The position numbers and the translations under genes are program-made. A stretch of 64,000 nt of DNA from [Actinomadura] parvosata subsp. kistnae (GTDB lineage: Bacteria; Actinomycetota; Actinomycetes; Streptosporangiales; Streptosporangiaceae): positions 827,308 through 891,307 of the forward strand of contig NZ_OOHJ01000030.1 in assembly GCF_900323885.1 (NCBI RefSeq). Direction: 5' to 3'. The notes beneath the pieces were generated by a model. That model saw only the letters and a program-made list of their open reading frames with translations, was not told the DNA's origin and ran no database searches. Positions 34,313 through 42,352 of the stretch are shown here, one piece after another; the stretch's first letter is position 1; every line of letters starts with the position of its first letter.

Positions 34313-34327
34313 CCGGGCGCCGGTCGG

Positions 34328-35185
34328 TCAGGCGGCGGTGAGGGCCGCGAGGAGGGCGAGCCGGTCGGCCGACGGCGTGCCGGCCCCGGCGGCGCTGATG
34401 ATCAGGCGCTGCCCCGGGTCGTCGGGCAGGCGGAGGATCTCCTCGTTCAGCTCCAGCTCTCCCACGACAGGGTGGCGGTAGCGGCGCACGGTGTGCAGGC
34501 AGTCACGCACGGCGTGCTCGCGCCACAGGCGCGCGAAGTCGTCGCTGCCGGTCGCCAGCTCGGAGACGAGCTGGTGCAGGGCGAGGTCGTCGGGACGTTC
34601 GGCGCTGGCCAGCCGCAGGTAGGACGCGAGGTCCCCGGCCTGCCGCTCCCAGTCGGCGAACAACTCGCGAGAACGCGGGTCGAGGAAGACCCGTCGTGCC
34701 TGGTTGGGCGCCCCCGGTGTGCCGATGGCGGCGATCTCGTCGCTCGTCAGGCTCCACAGCGCGTACCCGAGCGGGTTGCCAGCCAGGATGTCGGTACGCC
34801 GCCCGACGAGCACGACGGCGCTCAGGCTGCCGGCGATGAGGTCGCGGACGGGAGCGCGGACGTGGTCCTCCTGACCGGTGCCCCGCACCGGCGGAAGAGC
34901 CCGCGCCAGCCGGTAGAGGTGCGCGCGCTCGTCCGGGGACAGTCTGAGTGCCCGAGCGAGGGCGTCGAGGACCGAGTCGGAGACCTGGTGGCTCTCGCCC
35001 TGCTCCAGGCGGGTGTAGTAGGTCGTGCTGAGCCCGGCCAGCGCCGCGAGCTCCTCACGCCTGAGGCCGGGCACCCGGCGCCGGTCGCCGTAGGAGGGCC
35101 GGATGCCGAGCTCCTGCGGCGTCACCGCGGCACGACGTGCCCGCAGGAACTCGCCCAGCTCCTGCGACGACGACCTGCCTGCCAT
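34328..35185 (-). CDS. XRE-family regulator with MmyB-like ligand-binding domain
   Basis: Transcription factor of 285 residues. N-terminal helix-turn-helix: RRVPGLRREELAALAGLSTTYYTRLEQGESHQVSDSVLDALARALRLS. The C-terminal MmyB-like domain (about 105-270; DILAGNPLGYALW, ERQAGDLASYLRLA) is found in actinobacterial regulators and may bind fatty acids. The ATG at 35185 has GGAGGGGTG just upstream. Such regulators usually control an adjacent oxidoreductase, here the NmrA-like gene downstream. It starts 11 bases after the MBL gene ends. Confidence 0.9.
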   Translation of the reverse strand: MAGRSSSQELGEFLRARRAAVTPQELGIRPSYGDRRRVPGLRREELAALAGLSTTYYTRLEQGESHQVSDSVLDALARALRLSPDERAHLYRLARALPPVRGTGQEDHVRAPVRDLIAGSLSAVVLVGRRTDILAGNPLGYALWSLTSDEIAAIGTPGAPNQARRVFLDPRSRELFADWERQAGDLASYLRLASAERPDDLALHQLVSELATGSDDFARLWREHAVRDCLHTVRRYRHPVVGELELNEEILRLPDDPGQRLIISAAGAGTPSADRLALLAALTAA

Positions 35186-35195
35186 CACCCCTCCA

Positions 35196-36119
35196 TTATC
35201 CCTCGTCACGCGCGGGCCTCACCTGGTCGGGCCAGGGCACGGGCCGGTACGGTACGGGCACCCACCGGGCCTCACCGTCGCGGAAGGCGATCCGTCCGAT
35301 GCCGGGGAAGGGCAGGTGCGCGCCGCCGACCGTCCAACCCCGCGTCCGGATCTCCTCCAGGACGCGCTGCCGCGCGGCGCGGGCGCCGGCCCGGTCACTG
35401 TCGATCTCCATCGCGACGTGCGGGGCGCGCAGCTGGACCGTGTGGTTGTGCATGGTGTCACCCCACATCAGCAGCCGCTCCCCTGCACCGTCCAGCAGGT
35501 AGCCGCTGTGGCCGGGGGTGTGCCCGTGGAGATCCACCGCGGTCACCCCGGGCACCGGCTGCTCGCCGAAGGCGAACGTCTCCAGGCGACCGCCCGCCCG
35601 ATAGGGCGCCAGGGCCTCGGCGGCCCACCGGTGGATCTGCCCCCGCACGCCCTCGGCCACGACGTCGTCCAGCCAGTGGCGGGCCTCGAGTGCCGCCACG
35701 TGCACGGTCGCCGAGGGGAACGCCGCCTCCCCGTCCGCCGTCACCAAACCGTAGGCGTGATCGGGGTGCAGGTGCGTGATGAGGACGTCATCGACCTGCT
35801 CCGGCCCGGCTCCGGCGGCGCGCAGGTTGTCCGGCAGCCGACCGGTGCCCGGGCCGAGGGAGGCGCCGGCGCCGGCGTCGACCAGCACGAGGCGCCCGCC
35901 GGACCGGAACAGGAACGCGTTCACGGCCGTCGCCAGGTCGCCCTCCGGCGGCAAGAACCCGTCCGCCAGCAACGCGGCGATCCGCTCCGGCGGCTCGCCG
36001 TGCATGTCGGCGGCGAAGATCGGCAGCGCTCCGTCGTAGACGGTGGTCACCGTGACGGCGCCGACGCGGGTGCGCGCGAATCCCGGCGCCTGAGCTGAGG
36101 TTGTCGCGGTCGTACTCAT
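35196..36119 (-). CDS. MBL-fold metallohydrolase
   Basis: Dizinc hydrolase of 307 residues from the ATG at 36119 (an earlier ATG at 36161 is possible). The metal motif THLHPDHAYG (HxHxDH), a downstream histidine in LHGHTPGHSGYLL and aspartate in MWGDTMHNH complete the site. It resembles quorum-quenching lactonase/AhlD-like members (SDLLITHxHxDH type with GHTPGH), but lactonase activity is only a possibility. First gene of the leftward MBL-XRE-NmrA group. Confidence 0.87.
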   Translation of the reverse strand: MSTTATTSAQAPGFARTRVGAVTVTTVYDGALPIFAADMHGEPPERIAALLADGFLPPEGDLATAVNAFLFRSGGRLVLVDAGAGASLGPGTGRLPDNLRAAGAGPEQVDDVLITHLHPDHAYGLVTADGEAAFPSATVHVAALEARHWLDDVVAEGVRGQIHRWAAEALAPYRAGGRLETFAFGEQPVPGVTAVDLHGHTPGHSGYLLDGAGERLLMWGDTMHNHTVQLRAPHVAMEIDSDRAGARAARQRVLEEIRTRGWTVGGAHLPFPGIGRIAFRDGEARWVPVPYRPVPWPDQVRPARDEG

Positions 36120-36266
36120 GGCCTCAGTATTCGAGGGGCCGGCCGTCGCGTGCCTGCCCATGGCGTGGATAGGCAAGCATCACCTCCGGGCCGTCCGCGT
36201 GGACGCGCCGGCGCGATCTGTCACCATGGGGCGGGCAGGGACATGCTCACCGGGGCAGGGGTGCCG

Positions 36267-36902
36267 ATGACGAATGAGCTGATCGCTTTCTCGGTCGCGT
36301 CCTTGCTGGTGTCCATGGCGCCGGGCCCCACCACCGTGGTCATCCTGCGGCAGTCGATCCGGTCGGGACGGGCCGCCGGGGTGGCGACGGTCCTGGGCAA
36401 CGAGACCGGCTGGCTGCTGTGGTGCCTGGCGGCGGCCCTGGGGCTGTCCGCGCTGCTGCTGGCCTCGCAACTGGCGTTCGACATCATGCGGATCGCCGGC
36501 GCCGTCGTCCTGGTGGGCATCGGCGCGCGGACGCTGTGGCAGGCGCGCTCCCCGCACGATCCCGCCACCGGCGTCCGCACCGCCGTGCCTGCCGGGACGT
36601 CCTTGTGGGGCTGCTACCGCATGGGGCTCCTGACCAATCTGGCGAACCCGAAGGCCGGCGTGTTCGCGCTCTCCTTCCTCCCCCAGTTCGTGCCGGACGG
36701 GGCGCCGGCGCTGCCGACGCTGCTGCTGCTCGCGCTGGGTTCGGCTGTCATCGACCTGGTCTGGTACCTGGGCATCGTCCGGCTGGTCTGCGCCGCCCGG
36801 AGGCTCTTCGCGCGGCCGGCCGTACGGCGGTGGCTCGAATACGTCTCGGGCACCGTCCTGATCGGGCTGGCCATGCGGCTGGCTCTGACGAGCAGGACGT
36901 GA
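36267..36902 (+). CDS. LysE-family exporter (amino acid or small metabolite)
   Basis: Membrane exporter of 211 residues with six hydrophobic segments. The N-terminal LLVSMAPGPTTVVILRQSIRSGRAAGVATVLGNETG and the middle GLLTNLANPKAGVFALSFLPQFV are characteristic of the RhtB/LysE family. The ATG at 36267 follows CAGGGGTG. Its gene is divergent from the MBL hydrolase and adjoins a response regulator gene convergently. Substrate unknown. Confidence 0.92.
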   Translation: MTNELIAFSVASLLVSMAPGPTTVVILRQSIRSGRAAGVATVLGNETGWLLWCLAAALGLSALLLASQLAFDIMRIAGAVVLVGIGARTLWQARSPHDPATGVRTAVPAGTSLWGCYRMGLLTNLANPKAGVFALSFLPQFVPDGAPALPTLLLLALGSAVIDLVWYLGIVRLVCAARRLFARPAVRRWLEYVSGTVLIGLAMRLALTSRT

Positions 36903-36917
36903 GACGGGCGGGACGGG

Positions 36918-37595
36918 TCAGAGCCCGGCATCGTGCACGATGAGGGCCAGCTGCACCCGGTTGTCCAGGCCCGCCTTCGTCAGGATGCGGGAGATGTAGC
37001 CCTTCACGGTGCCGACGCTCATGTGCAGGTCACCGGCGATCACCGCGTTCGGCTTGCCCTGCGCGACCGCCAGCGCCACCTCGCGCTCCCGCTCGCTCAG
37101 CCGGTCCAGCACCTGCCGGGCGTCGGTACGCCGCCGGGTCTCCTGCTCGGGCATCAGATGCGCGATCAGCTTGCGGGTGATGCTCGGCGACAGGATCGGC
37201 TCGCCCGCCACGACCTTGCGCACCGCGTCCACGATGCCCTCCGGCGGGGTGTCCTTGAGCAGGAAGCCGCTCGCGCCCGACCGCAACGCCTCGAACACCA
37301 GCTCGTCGGCGTCGAACGTGGTCAGCACCACCACCTCCGGCGCCCCAGGACGGGCCCGCAGGCGCCGGGTCGCCTCGATGCCGCCGACGCCGCCCATCCG
37401 CAGGTCCATGAGGACCACGTCGGGCTCGTGCTCGGCCACGGCGCCCTCCACCTCGGCGCCGTCGGCGACCGCCCCGACGATGTGCAGGTCGGGGGCGCCT
37501 TTGAGCATCAGGGTCAGGCCGGCGCGGACGAGGGCGTCGTCGTCCACGATCAGGACCCGGATCGGCGCGCTCTCGTCGGCTCTCACCCCGGCCAT
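36918..37595 (-). CDS. NarL/LuxR-type response regulator
   Basis: DNA-binding regulator of 225 residues. The receiver has the acidic pair in IVDDD, phosphoacceptor D64 (VVLMDLRMGG) and lysine in FLLKDTPPEG. The C-terminal LuxR helix-turn-helix is LSEREREVALAVAQGKPNAVIAGDLHMSVGTVKGYISRIL. It is encoded about 70 bases downstream of the cognate sensor kinase on the same strand. The pair probably controls the membrane protein gene across the divergent promoter. Confidence 0.94.
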   Translation of the reverse strand: MAGVRADESAPIRVLIVDDDALVRAGLTLMLKGAPDLHIVGAVADGAEVEGAVAEHEPDVVLMDLRMGGVGGIEATRRLRARPGAPEVVVLTTFDADELVFEALRSGASGFLLKDTPPEGIVDAVRKVVAGEPILSPSITRKLIAHLMPEQETRRRTDARQVLDRLSEREREVALAVAQGKPNAVIAGDLHMSVGTVKGYISRILTKAGLDNRVQLALIVHDAGL

Positions 37596-37665
37596 GCTAA
37601 CGAGCCCGGCGCCCCGCCGCCGCCGAAGCCGTGCCCCTACCGCCACGAGGCTCGCTCCCCCGCCC

Positions 37666-38916
37666 TCATCGAGGCCACGGCAGCCGGGCCACCAGCCGGA
37701 ATCCGCCGTCGGCCGTCTCCCCCCTCTCCAGCCGGCCGCCCGCCAGCGACGCCCGCTCCGCCAGCCCGATCAGCCCCGCCCCTGCCCCGGTCCCGGCGAG
37801 GGTTTCCGCCGCGTTCCCGTCGAGAGCCCCCGCGTCGGATTCCGCCTCCGTCCCGGCGGAAGCGGGCGGTCCGCTTTGTGGTGGGTTGCGCACCTCGACG
37901 ACCAGCTCGGTCCCTTTCGTGCCGGACACGAGCACGGTGACGGGCCGGCCGGGCGCGTGCTTGCGCGCGTTCGTGAGCCCTTCCTGCACGGTACGGTACG
38001 CGGCGCGGCCCACCACGTCCGGCACCTCGGACAGGCGTACCCCGTGATCGTGCAGCTCGACCCGCATCCCGGCCCGCCGCGACTCCTCCACGAGCGCCCC
38101 GAGATCCAGCCCGGCCGAGGGCGCCTCAAGACCGGCGACCGGTGCGGGCGTCGGCGGGAGGGCCGGGTCGCGGAGGACCGAGACGACCGCGCGCAGCTCC
38201 TCCAGCGCCTGGCGGGCGCTCGTCCCGATCACCCGGGCCGCCTCCGTGACCTCGCCCGGCGTCGCGCTCGCGTTGAACTCCAGCGCCCCCGCGTGCACGG
38301 CGAGCAGCGACAGCCGGTGGGCGAGCACGTCGTGCATCTCCCTGGCGATGCCGAGCCGTTCGGCGCGGCGGGCCTGCTTGGCGCGCGCCCGCTGCTCGGC
38401 CTCCGCCCGGCGGGCCCGCTCGGCCAGCGACAGCAGCAATTCCCTGCGGGTACGGGCCAGCATCCCCCACGCGGTCACCGCCACCCCGAACAACACCGCG
38501 ACCAGCGCCCACACGGCGTAGGGGGCGAGCCCGGGCGGCCGTAACGCGAACCTGACCAGCGACGCCGCCACCCCCACCGCCCCCACGGCGATCGCCACGC
38601 GCGGCGGCCGGTACAGGGCCGCGATCAGCGCGGCGACGCCCGCCGCCACGGACGCGGACGCGGCGGGCACCGACAGCGCGATCACCGCCAGCCCCGCCGG
38701 CACCGGCCACCTGCGGCACAGCCACAGCCCCGCGCAGGCGAGCGCGCCGCCCACGACGTCGGCGACCAGGTGCCAGCCGGGGCCGCCCGCCGGATCCCCC
38801 CAGATCACCGCGACCGCGGCGGCGCACGCGGGCACGAGCCCGCCCAGGCCCGCGACCCAGCCGCTCCGCGACCGCAGCCGGCCGATCCGCGCCTCATCCG
38901 CGCCGGTCTGGAACAC
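37666..38916 (-). CDS. HisKA_3-type sensor histidine kinase
   Basis: Membrane kinase of 416 residues. About 5 helices span residues 20-155 with almost no external loop, then a coiled region rich in Glu/Arg and the phosphorylation box AREMHDVLAHRLSLL with H195. The HATPase part contains GLTNARKHAPG and GLIGLAERASLAGG, with an Ala/Thr-rich linker in the ATP lid. The GTG at 38916 lies 8 bases after TACGAT, so it is likely translated from a leaderless mRNA. It resembles sensors of cell-envelope stress paired with NarL regulators. Confidence 0.9.
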   Translation of the reverse strand: MFQTGADEARIGRLRSRSGWVAGLGGLVPACAAAVAVIWGDPAGGPGWHLVADVVGGALACAGLWLCRRWPVPAGLAVIALSVPAASASVAAGVAALIAALYRPPRVAIAVGAVGVAASLVRFALRPPGLAPYAVWALVAVLFGVAVTAWGMLARTRRELLLSLAERARRAEAEQRARAKQARRAERLGIAREMHDVLAHRLSLLAVHAGALEFNASATPGEVTEAARVIGTSARQALEELRAVVSVLRDPALPPTPAPVAGLEAPSAGLDLGALVEESRRAGMRVELHDHGVRLSEVPDVVGRAAYRTVQEGLTNARKHAPGRPVTVLVSGTKGTELVVEVRNPPQSGPPASAGTEAESDAGALDGNAAETLAGTGAGAGLIGLAERASLAGGRLERGETADGGFRLVARLPWPR

Positions 38917-39091
38917 AACCGCCGATCGTAGCCCGCCCTGCGTCCCCCACGTCAGCAACCGAAGTCACGACGAGCCACGACCAAAGTCGTCAGGAAGGTG
39001 TCCGGACGGCCGGCGCGGCAGCGACGCGGGCTGCCACGCTCCGGCCCTTCGCCCGCAGCGGCCGGCACCCGCCGCCCGGCACGCTGGGCCC

Positions 39092-40148
39092 ATGAACGCA
39101 CCCGACCCGCCGAAGGGCGGCCGCCGTGCCGCGCTGCTGCTTGCGGTGATCACCCCGGTCATCGCCGAGCTCACCCTGGGCAACCCGCCGCTCAGCCGGA
39201 TCTGGCTGATGCTCCTGTGGATCCCGATCTACGGCGCCGGCACGGTGCTGATCCGGGAGCTGGTCCGGCGGCGCCGCGGGGGCTGGCCGTCGATCCTGCT
39301 GCTCGGGCTGGCGTACGGCATCGTCGAGGAGGGGCTGGCGCTGCAGGCGCTCAGCAGCCCCACCATGTACGGGGTGGCCGGGTGGGCGCCGAGGATCCTC
39401 GGGCTGAACAGCGCCTACGCCGAGCTCAACCTGCCCTACCATGCCGTTTTCAGCGTGGCGCTGCCGATCCTGCTCACCGATCTGGCGTTCCCGTCTTTGC
39501 GGGAGCGGCCCTACCTGAAGCGGACGGGGGTCGTGGTGGCCGCCGTGGTGTTCGTGCTGGGCGGGGTGCTGCTGCGGCTGACCGTGGCGGCCTCCATCGA
39601 CCCCGGCTACCAGGCACCGGCCGTGGTGCCGGCCGCGTACGTGGCCGCCGTGGCGCTGCTGGCGGTGGTGGCCCTGGGCGTCCTGCCGTCCCGTCCCGCA
39701 CCCCGGACGGGCTCCCACCCCGCGCCCGAGCCCGCGTCCCGGCCGAAACCGTCCGGGGCGGCTCCCGTGCCGTGGGTGGCGGGGGTGCTCGGGCGGGCGT
39801 GGGGTTCGGGTACCTGGCGCTGCTGTTCCCGTTCGGCGGGCCGTTCGGCCCGCCTTCACGCACGGTGGCTGGGTGGCGGTGCCGATGCTGGTCGCGGCGG
39901 CGGTCGCGGTGACGGCCGGGTGGCTGGTACGGCGGTGGGCGGCGAGCGGCGGGTGGACGGACCGGCACAGCCTCTTCCTGACCGGCGGGGCGCTGGCGGG
40001 GCACACCGCGTTCGGAGTGGTGGCCAACGCCGCCACGCTCGCCGACAAGCTTGAGCTGTCGGCTCTCGGGGTCGTCATGATCGCGCTGCTGGCGCTGCTC
40101 GGCCGCCGTACGGAGAAAACGGCGCGAAAAATCTCCCGGCGGATGTAG
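39092..40148 (+). pseudogene. frameshifted multi-helix membrane protein
   Basis: The gene starts at an ATG after the divergent kinase promoter and encodes helices up to about PVPWVAGVLG. Two frame changes follow. Near 39795 the hydrophobic sequence continues as GVGFGYLALLFPFGGPFG in a second frame, and near 39850 as PAFTHGGWVAVPMLVAAAVAVTAG in a third frame, which reads through to ARKISRRM and a stop at 40148. Joined, the pieces give a plausible protein of about 350 residues with eight to nine helices. Either the gene is inactive or the assembly has two indels in GC runs. No family recognised. Confidence 0.72.
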
Positions 40149-40204
40149 AGAACGCCGCCCCGGCCCCGACCTACCCGTGAAGGCAACGAGAACAGGAGCA
40201 GGAC

Positions 40205-40765
40205 ATGCGCAAGATCATCTTCTGGGTGCACACCTCCGTCGACGGCCACATCGACGGCCCGAACGGCGAGTTCGACTGGCCCGTGATGGGCGAGGAGCTG
40301 TCGGCGTACTCCGAGACGCTGAGCGAGCGCTGCGACACCTTCCTGTACGGGCGCGGCGTGTGGGAGGGCATGGTGGCGTTCTGGCCGAACGCCGAGTCGG
40401 TGTCGGACCACCCGCACGTCCTGAAGTTCGCGCCGCGCTGGCGCGACACGCCGAAGATCGTCTTCTCGACGACGCTGAAGGACGACGACTGGGCCGCCCG
40501 GATCATCGGCGACGACCTCGCCGACCAGGTCACCGAGCTCAAGCAACAGGACGGCAAGGACCTGCTGCTCACCGGCGGCTCCGGCCTGGCCGCCGCGCTC
40601 ACCGAGCACGGCCTGATCGACGAGTACCACGTCGCGGTGCACCCGGTCGTGCTGGGCGGTGGCCGCCCGCTGTTCGCCCAGGACGCGCGGCGGCTGGGGC
40701 TGCGGCTGGTCGAGTCGCGCACCTGCGACGGCCAGGTCGTGGTCATGCGGTACGAGCGCGCCTGA
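40205..40765 (+). CDS. dihydrofolate-reductase-fold (RibD C-terminal) family protein
   Basis: NADPH-binding reductase-like protein of 186 residues. It starts MRKIIFWVHTSVDGHIDGPNGEFDW and has the conserved CDTFLYGRGVWEGM and LLLTGGSGLAAALTEHGLIDEYHVAVHPVVLGGGRPLF, diagnostic of the RibD_C/YyaP group. These lack deaminase domains and their substrates are mostly unknown; many act as stress-related reductases. Preceded by an AGCAGGAC ribosome site. Stand-alone gene. Confidence 0.9.
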   Translation: MRKIIFWVHTSVDGHIDGPNGEFDWPVMGEELSAYSETLSERCDTFLYGRGVWEGMVAFWPNAESVSDHPHVLKFAPRWRDTPKIVFSTTLKDDDWAARIIGDDLADQVTELKQQDGKDLLLTGGSGLAAALTEHGLIDEYHVAVHPVVLGGGRPLFAQDARRLGLRLVESRTCDGQVVVMRYERA

Positions 40766-40968
40766 TGACTTTGTGCACCGTTCCTTCGTCCGCGGCCTCC
40801 TCCGCCACGAACAGTCCACATTCGATGCCGGCGATCCGCCGGACGGGGGACGTCATGCCCGCACGCCCGTCCGAGATCGCCCGCGCCAGCACGGACTGGG
40901 AGGAACCGCATGACCGAGCACCACCACGATCGGGCACCCCGCCGCTCCCGGCCCGGGGACGGCCGCCC

Positions 40969-42300
40969 GTGATCCTCGACACCGGAACCACCGCGAAGGC
41001 CCTCGCCACGGGAGGCGGGCTGATCACGGGCGCGGCACTGATCATCGCGATGAGCGGCGGCACGTCCCCCGCCGCCGCCTCGACCGACCCTGGACAGATG
41101 GGCGCCACCAACTGCGAGCCCGCCTCCCCAATGGGCCAGGACGGGAGCCCGCCCGGAACGCTGGGGGCCGGCGGCGACGGGAACGACCTCGGCCTGCCCG
41201 GGGCATCCGCCCGGCGGACCGGCAAGGACGGGAGCGGCCCCGCCCAGCGGACCGGCCAGGGCGGGAGTGACCTTGGCGTGCTCGGGTTGTCCGCTCGGCA
41301 GGCCGCCAACGCCGGAATCATCGTCGATGTCGCCGCCCAGCTTCAGCTGCCCCGGCGGGCCGCCGAGATCGCGGTCGCGACGGCGCTGCGGGAGAGCCGG
41401 CTCGACAACAACGCCGTCTCCGCCGAGGGCAGGTCCTTCGGCCTGTTCCAGCAGACGCCCGCGGCCGGCTGGGGCACCCGCGAGCAGGTCACCACCCCCG
41501 GCCACGCCGCCCGTTCCTTCTACAAACGGCTCGTCGGCGTACGCAACTGGGCGACCCTGCCGCTGACCCAGGCCGCCGCCACCGTACAACGGCCGCGCGC
41601 CGACCTGCGCGGCGCGTACGCCAAGCATGAGAAGCTCGCCAGGAAACTCGTCGCGTCCTTATGGCCGGAGCGGGGGTTGGCGGCGGGTAAGCAGGACACG
41701 CGCCCCCTTTCTGAAGGCATGCGCCCCGGCACCATGCCCGAACAGGGCGCGGGCCTCCCCCAACGGGACGCGGGCCGGCCGGAGCGACGTACCGGCCTGC
41801 CCGGGCGAGAGGCGGGCACTTCCGAGCGAGGCGCGGGCCTGTCGGGCGATGCGCTTGAGCCGGGATGTGGCGAGATCGGTGCCGCCTCGCTCGCGGTGAG
41901 CGCCGCCCTGGCGCAGCGCGGCATCCCGTACTCCTACGGCGGCGGCGGGCCCGCCGGCCCCGGCTACGGCATCGGCCGCGGAGCGCGGACCAAGGGGTTC
42001 GACTGCAGCGGGCTCACCGAGTACGCCTGGAGCAAGGCCGGGGTCAGGATCGGTGGCACCACGTACGAGCAGGTCGGCAAGGGCCTTAAGATCCCCCGCT
42101 CCCAGGTCCGCGCCGGCGACCTGGTCTTCTACGAGACCGACGCCTCCCGCCCCGGCCCCGACCACGTCGGCCTGGCCGTCAGCAGCACCGAGATGGTGAA
42201 CGCACCCCGCACCGGCACCGTCGTCCGCCTCGACACCATCGACCGGCCGAGCTACGTGACGGCGGTACGTCCCTCCGCGATGGAACCCGGCCGCCGATAG
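40969..42300 (+). CDS. secreted NlpC/P60 endopeptidase with N-terminal muramidase-like domain
   Basis: Cell-wall hydrolase of 443 residues. The GTG at 40969 follows GGGGACGG and gives a hydrophobic export segment (TGGGLITGAALIIAMSGG). A Gly/Pro/Gln-rich stretch follows, then a lysozyme-like region (about 115-225: EIAVATALRESRLDNNAVSAEGRSFGLFQQ). Residues 230-300 are degenerate repeats (GAGLPQRDAG, ERRTGLPGREAG). The C-terminal NlpC/P60 domain has FDCSGLTEYAW with nucleophile Cys near 346, GDLVFYE and DHVGLAVS with His near 399. Likely cleaves peptidoglycan. The frame is open further upstream but no better start was found. Confidence 0.82.
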   Translation: MILDTGTTAKALATGGGLITGAALIIAMSGGTSPAAASTDPGQMGATNCEPASPMGQDGSPPGTLGAGGDGNDLGLPGASARRTGKDGSGPAQRTGQGGSDLGVLGLSARQAANAGIIVDVAAQLQLPRRAAEIAVATALRESRLDNNAVSAEGRSFGLFQQTPAAGWGTREQVTTPGHAARSFYKRLVGVRNWATLPLTQAAATVQRPRADLRGAYAKHEKLARKLVASLWPERGLAAGKQDTRPLSEGMRPGTMPEQGAGLPQRDAGRPERRTGLPGREAGTSERGAGLSGDALEPGCGEIGAASLAVSAALAQRGIPYSYGGGGPAGPGYGIGRGARTKGFDCSGLTEYAWSKAGVRIGGTTYEQVGKGLKIPRSQVRAGDLVFYETDASRPGPDHVGLAVSSTEMVNAPRTGTVVRLDTIDRPSYVTAVRPSAMEPGRR

Positions 42301-42352
42301 ACCACCCCCTCGGTGCCCCCTGGCCCGATGGCTTGCACCTGGTGGCATGCGG

